This document shows positions 48,041 through 59,361 of a DNA stretch of 64,000 bases, piece by piece. Both the position numbers and the translations under genes were made by a program. The first letter of the stretch is position 1. Each line of letters begins with the position of its first letter. The notes under the pieces are model-generated. The model had not been told where the DNA came from. It did no database searches and worked only from the letters and a program-made list of their open reading frames with translations. The DNA comes from Collimonas sp. OK607. Its GTDB lineage: Bacteria > Pseudomonadota > Gammaproteobacteria > Burkholderiales > Burkholderiaceae_D. Where the stretch lies: contig NZ_FOKF01000001.1 in NCBI RefSeq assembly GCF_900111995.1, positions 248,001 to 312,000 of the forward strand, read 5' to 3'.

Positions 48041-48688
48041 TTAAGATTGTGGCTTAACCACCAGATCCATGCGACGCTGAATCCGGGTTTGCGCTTCGCT
48101 GTCGTTGGCGGCTCGGGCACGCTGCAGTTGCACTCCTAGCCAGGCTAGCAGCGGACGGCGCCAGCCCTGGGCGGAGGCGGTTTCGGTAGCGTTGCCGATA
48201 TCGGCCGGCGTCAGGCGTCCGCTTTGCAACAGTGCTGCGGCCGCTACCAGGCGCGCCAGCGGGTCTTGGATATCGCCTATGCTGCCGCTACTGACTACTG
48301 CTCTATGGTGAGGTGGCAGCAAACCGGCATCCAGGCCTTGCCAACGGCCATTCAGGTAAGCGGCATAACTGCGTTCGCCAGCATCGGCATCCTGCGCCAG
48401 GGGCTGGAACCCGGCGCAGTTGTCAAACTCCAGGCTGGCCGCACGCGTGGCGCAGCGCGTCAGTTCAACCCGCGCCACCAGATCGGCACGGCCGGTACTG
48501 GCGACGGCATCGCGGGCGCGCGCAAACTCCAGGTCGGCGACACGTGTATTACCGCTGAGATAGGCTGAGGAAAAACTTTGCATGGAACCATAGGCATTGC
48601 CTTGCCATTCGGGTGCCGGCGGTTTGCTGCTGCAGGCAATCAGGAGTGCAGCCGGCAAGATGGACAATAAGACGGTCGATATCTTCAT
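48041..48688 (-). CDS. Small lipoprotein downstream of an MCE-like gene
   Basis: A 215-residue lipoprotein with signal peptide and lipobox PAALLIACSS. The rest is Ala-rich and probably helical, and I recognise no domain. ATG 48688 overlaps the TGA of the MCE-like fragment (ATGA), so the two genes were translationally coupled. In related bacteria such lipoproteins accompany MCE-type lipid-transport operons, and I infer the same here. This gene appears intact although its upstream partner is cut. Confidence 0.75.
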   Translation of the reverse strand: MKISTVLLSILPAALLIACSSKPPAPEWQGNAYGSMQSFSSAYLSGNTRVADLEFARARDAVASTGRADLVARVELTRCATRAASLEFDNCAGFQPLAQDADAGERSYAAYLNGRWQGLDAGLLPPHHRAVVSSGSIGDIQDPLARLVAAAALLQSGRLTPADIGNATETASAQGWRRPLLAWLGVQLQRARAANDSEAQTRIQRRMDLVVKPQS

Positions 48689-48796
48689 GGCAGTTTGAGC
48701 TCCGTATTGCGGGCGAAGGGCCATTTGCGGTTGATCTCGTCGACCAGTTGCGTCACTTTACGCAAACTGGCATCCACCTCACCCCGCAGCCCGCCC
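48685..48796 (-). pseudogene. C-terminal remnant of an MCE/MlaD-family lipid-transport protein
   Basis: The last 36 or so codons read LGGLRGEVDASLRKVTQLV then DEINRKWPFARNTELKLP and end at the TGA that overlaps the lipoprotein start. This tail, especially INRKWPFAR, is what I recall from beta-proteobacterial MCE (MlaD-like) proteins, substrate-binding components of phospholipid transporters. Upstream of about 48,796 the resemblance ends, and the DNA changes to the T-depleted tract. No remainder of an MCE domain, ATPase or permease of such an operon is recognisable. Confidence 0.6.
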
Positions 48797-49065
48797 AAAA
48801 CCGAACGACCCAGACGGGAACCGCCACCCACAACTACACCCTCCGACACCACAACAAAGACCAACACCAAAACCCCGAAACCGGCCCACAGCACGCCAGG
48901 CAGCAGGAAGATGGACACCTCCGACCAGCCCATCAAGCCGCGCACGCCCCCCACCAACAACAAGCGCGAATCCCACGACACGACAAGCGCAACCACGCGA
49001 CCCAAAGTGCCCAACAGCTACGAAGCCGACAAGCAGCTGAACAAGAAAAAACACAAAACCAAACA

Positions 49066-49893
49066 TTACCCAACCAACCAGCCAGCCAAAGGCAGCATCT
49101 GCAACAGCCGCGTACGCACACGCGAAGAAACCCAGGGGACAGCTGCCATGACAATCAACAACCCCCGGGCCGAAGCCACCAGGCCGGCAAGGCACACCGA
49201 AAGATCCACGCACACCAAAGCGCGATCCGACGCCGCCGGCAACAAAGCATCCCCGACAACGACCCTAAACGAAAAAACACGCATAACGACGACCAAGCCC
49301 CAACACAGCAAGAACACAACAGGGGCGCACAGCCACGTCGCATCCTCCCGCAAGACAGAAATCAAAAGCAAGGAAGTGCCGCCCAGCGCCACACACAAGC
49401 ACGGCAAACCCAACAAAGGAAACCCAGACAACAACAGCCCCATCCCCACCAGCAACCCCACCCAAAAGGACCACATCAACAACACCAGCAGACGCAGCAA
49501 GAACACCCAGCCAGCACACAAAACATACAACAAAAAACCGCAGACCAACGCGGCCAGCAAGACCAGCAGCAGCAACGCCAAGAACGCAAAAGATGCCAGC
49601 GGCGGCAGAACGGCCGCACAAGGCACAAAAGAAGAAACAGAGCCAGTGCAAAAACTCGTGCGCCCGACTAGAGATAATAAAAACCCAGACACCCGACCCC
49701 GAGCAGCACAAGCACAAACAGCAAACGGCTGGAACCAAACGCCAGCGGAAACGACAGGGACACAGACCGCCGAACCGCGGAAAAAACCGCACCCCAGCAG
49801 AATAACCCCACCCAAAACCCCAACAGGAAAGCCGGCAGTGCCAACCCAAATGAAACCCCGCCAGCAAAAACGCGCCAAACGGAGCGGGAGCAA
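49066..49893 (-). CDS. Possible membrane protein in the T-depleted tract, not recognised
   Basis: A 275-codon frame ending at TAA 49066, with several hydrophobic stretches (LALLLLVLLAALVCGFLLYVL, SFWVGLLVGMGLLLSG) and a basic C-terminal part (SSRVRTRLLQMLPLAGWLVG). Of 30 plus-strand T residues counted by hand at 49,081-49,860, 17 fall at codon position one, 8 at two and 5 at three of this frame, as expected for a membrane protein in GC-rich DNA. It resembles no family that I know, is unusually rich in Cys and Trp, and has no clear ribosome site. It may be real, decayed, or a chance frame. Confidence 0.25.
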   Translation of the reverse strand: MLPLRLARFCWRGFIWVGTAGFPVGVLGGVILLGCGFFRGSAVCVPVVSAGVWFQPFAVCACAARGRVSGFLLSLVGRTSFCTGSVSSFVPCAAVLPPLASFAFLALLLLVLLAALVCGFLLYVLCAGWVFLLRLLVLLMWSFWVGLLVGMGLLLSGFPLLGLPCLCVALGGTSLLLISVLREDATWLCAPVVFLLCWGLVVVMRVFSFRVVVGDALLPAASDRALVCVDLSVCLAGLVASARGLLIVMAAVPWVSSRVRTRLLQMLPLAGWLVG

Positions 49894-50407
49894 TCAGCCA
49901 ACCACCAAAAGCGGAAACCCAACACATGGAGAAAAGCAAGAACAAAGAAAACCACGCCCAGCAACCAAGCCAGCCGCAGCAACGAAAAGGCCCAACCGAA
50001 CGCACGCCGAACCACAGCAAAAGGCAAACGACCGAGCCCAGCGCCGCCACCAACAAGCGTAGCAAGAAGGGAAGCAATGCGGAAAACGGCCCCACAACGC
50101 ACCACAACAAACAAAGCGGCCCACAGCCATACCAACGCCAGAAACACGACCCGCACCACCATTGCCAGCGACAACAGCAAAAGGCCAGAGCTAAAACCAG
50201 CGACGAGCAACAGACCAAGCACAACCAGCCACAACAAGGAACACAACAACCAAAACCACCACAGGAACCGCCAACGGCGGGCGCAAAGGCAGCGACAACA
50301 AGCCGCGCCGCGACCACAACAATAGGCAAACCGAGAGAAACACAGGACCAGTCCCACACCAGCCACAAGAAGAACGCCACACCACCGACACGACCCGACC
50401 AACACAA

Positions 50408-51481
50408 TCACAACACACTGCGCGGGTGACAGGGACCTCGAAAACGGGCGGGCCAAGGCCAAACAAGAACGAAGCAACCATGGAAACCACTCGCATGCGC
50501 CGCTATTGCGAAGCCGACCACACCCAACACCAAGACCCAAACACAAAGCACAGAAACGCCGCTTCGAAGAATACCGAAGCCAGCGCGGCGAAACACATGT
50601 GCAAGAAGGAGACCACCAACAACGCGAACGCATGCTCGCCAGCGCCCAAGTCCCCCGAAAACAACGGCACGTCCACCAACGCCCAACGGCCCATCGCACA
50701 CGTACGCAAAGGCACGAAACCCAAAACCAGCTCGTCGCACTAGGAAGCCACGACCGCCCCGGCCAAAGCCTGGGGCAAGGAAATCCCCGACAAACAACCA
50801 GAGGAAACCATAAAGGAAAGCCAAACGCGCACACCCACCGGACCCGCCCGCAACAACGCAAGCCGGCAGAAACGGGGCACCAGGCAAGACACATGCAACA
50901 ACAAAGAGCCGAAGAACACGCCGAAAACGAACAACGACAAACACCGACCCGGCAAGACCAAGCTCAGCAACAAGAAAGACATGCAAACCGAAAAAAAAGG
51001 CACCCCCAAAATACCGGTGAACATCACCACCAACCCCATCCGGCCCCAATACAAGGGCGGAGACCAGACACCGCGCACACACAACGACGAGTGCCACACC
51101 GAAGACCGAAAGCACATCAAGCAACACGACGACAAAGAGAGAAGAATCAACGAACACGACCGCGTCCACAAAGAACCGCGCGCAGGAAAAAAACGACAGC
51201 CCGCGACCGCGAACGACAGGGTCCAACAGCGCGTCCGGCATACCAACATACATCGCCCCCAATCTGGCCATAAAGCCAACACCACCAACAACTCCGACTG
51301 GACAACAAATGACCCGAAATACAACGTCACGAAAAAACAGAACAAAACAACACCCAAGCCACCACAGTGAAAACAGCAATACAGCAAGTTCAACCCGAAG
51401 AAACACGGAGAACAACAAAACAACAAAACACAAGAAATGCAAGAGGAAAAAAAACAAGACACCCCCAAAAAGAAGCAGCAA
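50408..51481 (-). CDS. Possible hydrophobic protein in the T-depleted tract, not recognised
   Basis: A 357-codon frame. It contains relatively balanced stretches such as MARLGAMYVGMPDALLDPVV and LGPDGVGGDVHRYFGGAF among hydrophobic segments. At 50,940-51,235, 11 of 13 plus-strand T residues fall in one phase, which is codon position two of this frame or position one of the overlapping 50,740-51,855 frame (371 codons). I cannot decide between them. No family match, no clear ribosome site. Confidence 0.18.
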   Translation of the reverse strand: MLLLFGGVLFFFLLHFLCFVVLLFSVFLRVELAVLLFSLWWLGCCFVLFFRDVVFRVICCPVGVVGGVGFMARLGAMYVGMPDALLDPVVRGRGLSFFSCARFFVDAVVFVDSSLFVVVLLDVLSVFGVALVVVCARCLVSALVLGPDGVGGDVHRYFGGAFFFGLHVFLVAELGLAGSVFVVVRFRRVLRLFVVACVLPGAPFLPACVVAGGSGGCARLAFLYGFLWLFVGDFLAPGFGRGGRGFLVRRAGFGFRAFAYVCDGPLGVGGRAVVFGGLGRWRACVRVVGGLLLAHVFRRAGFGILRSGVSVLCVWVLVLGVVGFAIAAHASGFHGCFVLVWPWPARFRGPCHPRSVL

Positions 51482-51864
51482 AGAAAACGAACCCAGCCAA
51501 CCGGAACAACAGCCCGAACCACAAAGGAACCAGTAGCGAAAACATACCAGACCGGAACAAAGCGAAGAGCGAAACAGACAGACACAGAAAACGCCGCCGG
51601 GAGCCGCGCACCAGGCCCACCCTCAAACAATAGAGCGACCAACACGATGCACCAAAGCGCAGGCAGACAATCCCCAACAAACACCGGAAGCAACGAGAGG
51701 AAGGAGCGCGAGCAAGGGCCTTGAAGAAGCGCAGTGACGCAGCTTAGGAATCTCCCGAGCGCACTGATGCCAGCCCAAGACAAAATGCCGGGAAAGCGAA
51801 ATAACAAAGAAACCAACCCACCCGGGCAGTCAAAGAATGCCAACCGGCAAAGCAACCAACAGAC

Positions 51865-54800
51865 TAAAGGAAACCAATCAGACAGAAAAAGAACACAGAA
51901 AGACCCCGAGCCCGCTCAAAAACCAGCCGCAACGACCACGAAGCCGCCGCCAAAAGGGCAGGCCGCCCATAAAGAACGGCCAGGCGAACGTAGCAGGACA
52001 GCAACCGCCCCCCGAGCAGAAGCGCCGCGCGCGCCCAACAATACGCAACGTCCAGAGCATGCACAGCCAACCCATCGCCCGCACAGCGAAACAACGACAT
52101 CCCCACAAGCACGCCATCACCCACACCTGGACGACGATGTACACCGGCATCCACCGCCGGAAGGAAATCAAGCATCAAAACACTGCATGGCGCCAAAGAT
52201 AGGCAAAATGCGCGGCAACATGTCCACAGAAGCAAAAGCAAAGGCCCCCCGGCAAAATAAAAAGCGACACGGCCGCCCAAAAAAAGCTAAAGAACAAACG
52301 ACGCCAAAAGCAAAGCCAGGCAAAGCACCCTAGCAAAGGAAGCTGAAACAAGCAAAAGCGACAAGCAACTCCCCGCCAGCGCACAGAAAAAAAGGCCCGA
52401 ACGACAGCGACACCCGGCGCAGCAGCCCAGTCTCACCAGCCACCACATACAAAGTCAACAGAACAGAAAATCCCGCAACACCGAGCAACACAACAGAGCC
52501 GACGTCCACCCACAAGCCAAAGACAGCGACAGACAGGAACCGAAGGCAAATACAGCCGAGCACCGCACGCGTGACGAAGACAAAACGAAAGATTGCCAGG
52601 GCAAAAGACAATCGCCCCAGGGCACCGCCAAAACGCTCCTGCAGCCAGCGACAAGGAGCCAAAAACCAAACACGAAAGACAAAACGACCCAGCATCACAC
52701 CCGACACCACAACCCGCAAATTGCCTGCCACCGCAACCAGAGACCAAAAGACCAACACCCACGCGCCCCACGAGAAAACCCGCCAGATCATGCAGAAGGA
52801 ACCGCGCCGCCGAAACAAGACCGCCAAACAGATCACCGAGGCAAACAAGCCCCACAACAATGCCGCCCGACAAGACACGCACAGGCCCAAACCCACATTC
52901 GCGCAGCAGCGCCAGAAATCAGCCAGCAGGCGCGGCAAGAAACACACACAGGACCGAAGAACCCACAAGATCACGCACCAAACGGACACCCCACGAAACG
53001 CCCACAAGGAGCATCCGCCGTCAAGAAACGCCCGCAGGAACAAGCCCCACAACCGCAGCATGCCCAACCACCAGCAAGGCACCGACACTCTTGTCCCAAA
53101 CCACTCGAACAACAGCAAGCACGCGGGCGCCGCCAGAAACCGGACAGACAGCCAGACTGCGCGTGGCCTCAAGAACAAGCCCGACGCCGCACACCAACAA
53201 CTCAGACAGAGAGCCACGCAATCAAAGATTTAGAGCGGCCCCAATGAAGCAAGAAGCAAGCCTCTCCCATTTCAAAGAACAAGAAGCCAAGAAAGAGCAC
53301 GCACAAAAACCGAAAATACAAACAAGAAAATAATGTCGACACAACAGCAGCAAGCCGGCAGACAAACGAAGACGGAGCCAGAAGGTTAGACCAACCGCCG
53401 AAACCTGTAGGCAGCAAGAAAAGAATCACCCCTAAAAACACCAGCGACCGCACCGATAAACAACTGGCACAAGAAAGACCCCGCGAAACATACAACCACC
53501 ACGAGCACGAACCGGGCGGGAACCAAAACGCGAATCACGAAACCTACCGGCAAGCGTTCACCGGCCCAGAAGAAAAAAACGCAAACTGCGCTGACAACCA
53601 AACACACCAAAACCACCTCCCGGACCCAAAGGAAACACAGCACCACACCAAAGAAACCGAACACGACAAAAAAACATACCCCGAAAACCGCGACCCAGCG
53701 CCCAACCAGCCAGGTCTCAACCTGAAAAACGAGAAAGAACAGCAGCCCAAGAACCGAAGCAGAACCAAACGCATAACCACCGAAAAACCGCAAATCCAGA
53801 CCGTAGACAACGATACACCAAACAACAAATCCCACAATCAACGCACCAACCAACAGCAACGAGCCCCCAAAAAAAAGGCAAAACGCCAAAAAAAAAAGCC
53901 AAGCACAACACGCAAGCAACCACACGCACAACGAGGCACAACCCGAAAGCAAGAGCGACCCACAAAACAACACAGAAAGGAGACGCAAACAAAAAACAAA
54001 ACAACCCAGAACCAGCGGACAGAGGAGCGAACCCGCAGCGAAGATGGCACAAAATCAACCGGATCAGTCGCAGGGCCAAAAAAGCCAACCGGCAGAATGG
54101 ATCAAACCTCGGCGATAAACAGATTTCTGAAAAAGAACGCCGGAGCAACACCACCAGCAAAATCGCCCCGACCGCAGCTGCATTAACCCAAACCACCATG
54201 GTTCCCACAAAAGAACACCCCCCAAACAAACGCCGACCACGGCCGGAGCCACGGCCAGCCGGCAGAAATGGCGCACGCCGCCAGGTCATGAATCCCTAAC
54301 CAAAACATCTAACCAGACTGGAGATCGCAAAAACCATCAGCGGGAGCCACGCAAGAGCTAGAAACGAAACTGATGGACCCAATGCGCACAAAAACCATCC
54401 GAAAAAAAAGCAAGCACAAACCCGCCGTACAACGAAAACAGCAAAAGCAGGCACAGAGAGTACAATCAGCCCGAGATCGCCGACCACCAAAAGCAGCGGC
54501 GACGAGGCAACATTCCCGGACCGAGGAATACGCCAAGGGAGGGGAAGAACACAGACTAAGCCGCGACAGAACCCAGCGCCAAAGCACCGCAAGAAACCAA
54601 GCACACCCCGCAAAACAAAGGGACAGCAACACACCCCCGATGAGCATCCAAAAGAAACCGGGCGACAAACAGGCCTCGCAATCAGGCAACAGAGGGATCG
54701 AAAGCGCCAACCACGACATGCCATGCCAACCCCACACCGGAACCACAGAAACAAAGACCCCCAGCCCAACGACGCACCCGGCAATACAACCGGTATGCCC

Positions 54801-55155
54801 GGGCCCGCACGAACCTGCCCAACAGCGAGAAAAAATCCACCGAACCAACGAACCCGCCCGCAAGGAGGGTAGCAAGCAGAACAAAACAGCCAGGAACAAA
54901 CCAACCACACATACAGAGCGAGAGAATCGCACCGAAGCAGCACGCAGGAAAAAAACCCCGCCCAGCCTCCGCAAGGCGCGAGACGAACCCCCCGCCGCGG
55001 TCGAACACGGGCCCAGAACGACAAACGCCGCCCCCCCACCGACCCAGAAACCGAAAAAACAAAGTACGCGCCAGACAACCCAGACCGCGTAGAAAACGCA
55101 AAAGGAACAACAGCACGCCTGCCGCCAATGGACAGCAGACGAACAGCAGAAACCC
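51865..55155. other. Part of the T-depleted tract without a supportable gene
   Basis: Leftward frames of 100-330 codons overlap here (for example 52,330-53,217, 53,386-53,988, 54,296-55,282), and rightward Lys/Asn/Gln/Thr-rich frames lie opposite them. The most natural-looking stretches switch frame within a few hundred bases. None has a recognised motif or a convincing start, so I make no gene call. Confidence 0.5.
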
Positions 55156-57171
55156 CTAGGTGAGAGCCAGTACGAACGGGAAGCAACCGCAGGAAAAAAC
55201 TAGCGGCAGGGCGGGCCGGGTTCGGATCGAAACAGACGCCAAAACCACCCACGGACCAACCAAAGCAACAACAAAAAACCAAACAACCAGCAAGCCAGCA
55301 GAGAGGCCCGGTCCCCGATCGTCAAGACCAACCACAATCCAACCGCAACCATACATCCGGCAGGGTAACCCCACCAGGAACCCAACAAGAGATAGAAGCA
55401 CAGCCACAACACAGCCGCGCACCGGCGAACACGCCACCAACAAAACGCCACCAACTACATGGTACCAACAAGCGAAAACCCCCGAAGGCGCCCCAAAGTC
55501 GCGAACATGCCGGAACCAACAAACATTCAACCCAAGGGACATCTCACAAAAACAGGCACCACCATCAAAGAACAAAAACCGACCGACAAAATGAAAAAGA
55601 ATAAAGAACAGGAAACGTTCGAAACAGCAAGACACAACCCGCGCCGGGAAGAGCGAAAGCACACCCACCCAGATATGCGAAGCCACCACGTTCGCCGAAA
55701 CGAAACCGGCCGGCCAGTCGGGCAACCCGAACGACGCAAAACCAAACAGCCCGAACCAACCCAGCAAAAGCCGGGCGAAGCCGAAGAACGCACAGGCACC
55801 CAACGCAAACCGGAATCGGACAAAGCCAGCCGAACCCCTATACAGGATAAAGTCCCCAAAGACCCAGCTAGACCAGCAGAGAACAATCCCCAACACAGCC
55901 AAGCGCGCAAAAGGGAAGCCACAAGGCGAGCGCAGCACCACCAGACGAAAGAATGCCACCAGCAGAGCCGAAAAGAACACCGCAAAAGACAGATGCGGCG
56001 ACACCCACCACAACGACCCGACAGTCGCCGAGAACACGAATCCCCACCCACCGCGGGCCAAGACAGCACACGCCAAAAAACCGCACACCAGAAGACCAGC
56101 CGGCCCAGGAGCGGCGACCGCCCGAGAGAAGACCACCCGGACGCACAACACCAGAAAAAATAGCGAGCCGCCAAACCAATACCCCGGCAGCAAAACCCGC
56201 CGATCAGCGACAAAACGGGCGACAAGGAGAACGAAGAACATCACTACCGAACCGAGCGACAACATCCCGAGCCGCACCGCAGCCACGATCGCCGCAAGCA
56301 AACCGCGCACCACAGTCAAAACCAAAACGAAAGCAACAAGCAAACCCACGAACAGCCATGAGGACAAGCCGCAACAAAGGAAACAGACAATGAAGAACAA
56401 AAACGGAGAAAGCAGCAAAACCGCAACAACGGGAGCGAAAGAAACAGCCGGCGAGCCCAGCCACAAGATCTCCGGCAACGCCGAACAACCCACAGCAACC
56501 CCGAGAGCCACCAACCGCGAACCCACAAGCCGCAAAGGCAGCAAAATCAGCAGGCACGATGCCTCAGACCATGCCACCCAGAAAGCCAAAAAGACGCAGA
56601 AACACAAGCGAAACCCAAAACACGACCGCAACAGACCGAAGAGCAAAGCGAACAAGCACCAAAGCACCACCAACAACGGACACCACCCCAGGGCCCCGGA
56701 AACAGCAACCCCAACCAGCCAAAAAAGCACTCCCAACGGGGACCCCAAGAACACCCAAAAGCACATCGAGCCAACAAATCCGAAAAGGCCAAACCCCACC
56801 GACAACAGCAACCAAAAAAGACCCGCAACACAGGGAAGTAGTCGCCCAGGGTAGAAGGCGTCCAACCGCACGGCGCAAAACGGGCGCCCGCAGGCTGAAG
56901 CGGAACCCATCCCCGTGAGCAAGCCCGAACGCAACCACAGCGAACGCGGAAGGCGCAGATCGGAAAGAACGCGGAAAGCGGGCCGCAAAGCACCAAGGCC
57001 GGACGAGACCCCAACAAAAAACCGCCGCAAACCGACCGCCAACCCGAGTTGCAAGAAGACCAAGCCGGCGACCAAACCGACACGCGCCGATAGCTGCAAC
57101 TGACCAATAACCCGAGAGACGGCAAAGGAGCGCAGCACCAAAACGCAGTCCACTACCAACAAAATGAGCAT
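55156..57171 (-). CDS. Longest open frame of the T-depleted tract, hydrophobic, not recognised
   Basis: A 671-codon frame ending at TAG. The product would be extremely hydrophobic and rich in Phe, Leu, Val, Cys and Trp, with dozens of possible membrane segments. A frame this long is more than the base composition alone would usually give. However, T residues counted at 55,201-55,544 split 6, 9 and 6 among the three phases, so no coding periodicity was seen in that part. Low confidence that it is a gene. Confidence 0.15.
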   Translation of the reverse strand: MLILLVVDCVLVLRSFAVSRVIGQLQLSARVGLVAGLVFLQLGLAVGLRRFFVGVSSGLGALRPAFRVLSDLRLPRSLWLRSGLLTGMGSASACGRPFCAVRLDAFYPGRLLPCVAGLFWLLLSVGFGLFGFVGSMCFWVFLGSPLGVLFWLVGVAVSGALGWCPLLVVLWCLFALLFGLLRSCFGFRLCFCVFLAFWVAWSEASCLLILLPLRLVGSRLVALGVAVGCSALPEILWLGSPAVSFAPVVAVLLLSPFLFFIVCFLCCGLSSWLFVGLLVAFVLVLTVVRGLLAAIVAAVRLGMLSLGSVVMFFVLLVARFVADRRVLLPGYWFGGSLFFLVLCVRVVFSRAVAAPGPAGLLVCGFLACAVLARGGWGFVFSATVGSLWWVSPHLSFAVFFSALLVAFFRLVVLRSPCGFPFARLAVLGIVLCWSSWVFGDFILYRGSAGFVRFRFALGACAFFGFARLLLGWFGLFGFASFGLPDWPAGFVSANVVASHIWVGVLSLFPARVVSCCFERFLFFILFHFVGRFLFFDGGACFCEMSLGLNVCWFRHVRDFGAPSGVFACWYHVVGGVLLVACSPVRGCVVAVLLSLVGFLVGLPCRMYGCGWIVVGLDDRGPGLSAGLLVVWFFVVALVGPWVVLASVSIRTRPALPLVFSCGCFPFVLALT

Positions 57172-57558
57172 AACCTTGCGCGAGCCGCCGAAAAAACCAA
57201 CGCCAGGTGCTCAAAAAACACCAAAGCAAAAAACGCCGAAGACGAAGGATGGCGAGGCAACGCCCGCGCTGCAAACCGATCCATAGGTCAGAACCATAAA
57301 AAAACGGGCACGACCGAACCAGACGCAGACGACGCACCCAAACACCATCTACGCCAAACCCAAGTTAATACCCAAAACCAGCAAGGAACAACGGGCCCAA
57401 GCGCAAACACAGCGCGCCACCTGATCCGCAACAAAAAGCTGATCCCGCCCAACAGCAAGCTACGCAAACGGAACCAACATCAACAAATGAGCCAGGAAAC
57501 GAACCCAGAAACAAAAACCACGAAAGTTGAACACGAACCCCCCACGGCATAGACACCA

Positions 57559-59361
57559 TCAAACCAAGCCGAAGACAACGAAAACCAGAAGTAAAGCGGA
57601 AGAGGAAACAATAAGACCAACCACAAAAAAATTACAATCACAAAAAAAAGCAACGAAAAACAAACAACAAAAAACAGCCAACAGACAACAAAAAAGGACA
57701 CAAGCAACACCAAGCGAGCGCCGAAGCAGCGGATCCAAAACAGCAGCAGCAGCACCTACATCAACGCCACCCCCAAAACCCAAGAGCAAGGCACACAACG
57801 CAGCAACCAGACGAACCCCAACAATCACGCAGAGCAAAAGGCAAAGCAAATAGCGGAAGCCAGCAACATCGGGACCAAAAACTGCCGCCGCACCAAAGAA
57901 GCCCAGAAGGGCGAGAAAATCGGTACCCATCCCATCAACAATGCCGCCGCCGTCGATGCCGCAGACCAAGAAGTAAATAACAACATCACAACCAACCTGA
58001 TCGACAGCGAAGCCGAAACAACCAAGAAGCACAGCAACAAAGGGCGGGCAGAAAGCACGGAGGAAGGCAACCCGCAAAAACGGACCCATAACCACCACCA
58101 GACCCAGGCACGCCCGACAGCAGCACGCCGCGCCGCCAGCCCGCCGGAAACCGAAACCCCGATCACCAACATCATCCAACCCGCCGGCCAGCAACACCCG
58201 GTCCTCGACTTCCGGACGTCCCAAGAAGAATGCACTGAACGCAAGACGGCGAAAAAAGGAAGCACCGCGCCACAGAAGGCCGTGCTGATAGCCAAGAAAA
58301 AGACCAGGACAAAAAAACACCAGACGGCAGCACAGATGACCACAAAGCCGGTGATCGCCAGGACATAGGCCCCGTACGTCCCAAAACCAGCGCGCGAACG
58401 CATGCCGAACGCAAAAAAACCCCAGACCCCCAAGCACGAGAGCATAGCCAAATAGCCGATCAAGACGCTGACAAAGACGCTCCCCCCCACCACCATCAAG
58501 CAACCCACCGACAAGAGCGGCAACAGCCCCACACACCCACTGCGCGCCAGCATCACCGAAAACAACGGACGCGAAAACAACAAAATCAGCCAAGACATCG
58601 ATGACCGCGAGAACCGGCTGCCAGAGACCCAACACGCCCAAAAGCCGGACGACGTCAGCGGATTGACCGAACAAGCCAGCCTCTGGTGCGGCCAAAGACA
58701 CGCAAACGACCCAGCGATTGAAGCCAACACCGCGCGCAGCAAACACGCTGCCGACAACCCCGGGACGCAACAGACCGCGAAACGCACCACAACCGAGCCC
58801 GACCCACTGAAGGCAAAACGCGACGCGCGGAGACAAGCCAACCGCGCCGAAAACCCGGCGCCGCGGATTACCAGCGCCGACCGCATCACGGCCAAGCTCA
58901 ACATCGCGCAAATCCCCAAACCCACCGGACACAACCCAGAACCGGCCGAAGCGCACGAATTCGACACGCACCACAAAGGAAACGCCGGCAAGAGGCCGAA
59001 ACAGATAGCACACGAGCCGATAAATGCACATTGCCACAGCACGGCAAGAACCGCGCGGAAAAACCAGCAGAAACGTAAAAACCGCCCCCAAAAGCAAAAA
59101 AGCAAACAAATGACGCCCACGCTGGAACAGGCGCAGGAAACGACCGATGGCTGGCAAACCGCCACCCGCAAACCACGCGAACAAAACACCCGCAAGCACA
59201 CCCACCACCAGAAGCGCGCCAATGTCGACCCGCCAATACTCTCGGCAGCCACCCACGAGAGCAGATCGATGGACAACACCACAACCGAAACAGCGGAAGC
59301 AAAGACGCCAACAAAAACGGAAAACCAAGCACACTGCCCCGAGCGAAAGCGACGGCGACAT
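57559..59361 (-). CDS. Possible coding frame in the T-depleted tract (or the overlapping 57,825-59,414 frame)
   Basis: Two long leftward frames overlap: 600 codons at 57,559-59,361 and 529 codons at 57,825-59,414. From 57,901 to 59,363 the plus-strand T residues split 51, 18 and 14 by phase: position two, one and three of the 600-codon frame, the order normal for a GC-rich gene. In the 529-codon frame the same residues are positions one, three and two, which would fit a strongly hydrophobic membrane protein with basic loops. All eight leftward stop triplets at 57,901-58,620 fall in the third frame. Something here is or was coding. I recognise no domain in either frame. Confidence 0.28.
   Translation of the reverse strand: MSPSLSLGAVCLVFRFCWRLCFRCFGCGVVHRSALVGGCREYWRVDIGALLVVGVLAGVLFAWFAGGGLPAIGRFLRLFQRGRHLFAFLLLGAVFTFLLVFPRGSCRAVAMCIYRLVCYLFRPLAGVSFVVRVEFVRFGRFWVVSGGFGDLRDVELGRDAVGAGNPRRRVFGAVGLSPRVAFCLQWVGLGCGAFRGLLRPGVVGSVFAARGVGFNRWVVCVSLAAPEAGLFGQSADVVRLLGVLGLWQPVLAVIDVLADFVVFASVVFGDAGAQWVCGAVAALVGGLLDGGGGERLCQRLDRLFGYALVLGGLGFFCVRHAFARWFWDVRGLCPGDHRLCGHLCCRLVFFCPGLFLGYQHGLLWRGASFFRRLAFSAFFLGRPEVEDRVLLAGGLDDVGDRGFGFRRAGGAACCCRACLGLVVVMGPFLRVAFLRAFCPPFVAVLLGCFGFAVDQVGCDVVIYFLVCGIDGGGIVDGMGTDFLALLGFFGAAAVFGPDVAGFRYLLCLLLCVIVGVRLVAALCALLLGFGGGVDVGAAAAVLDPLLRRSLGVACVLFCCLLAVFCCLFFVAFFCDCNFFVVGLIVSSSALLLVFVVFGLV

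Noticed and set aside
49066-49893. O-antigen ligase or flippase identity for hydrophobic frames in the tract
   Set aside because: Some segments look like polysaccharide-export membrane proteins, but any T/G-rich strand yields Phe-, Leu- and Val-rich peptides, so the likeness is not evidence.
48613-50062. Rightward frames of 352 and 455 codons rich in Lys, Asn, Gln and Thr
   Set aside because: They arise because TAA, TAG and TGA all need a T, which is scarce on this strand. Their products are low-complexity, and the left ends overlap the real lipoprotein gene and the MCE-like tail in antisense.
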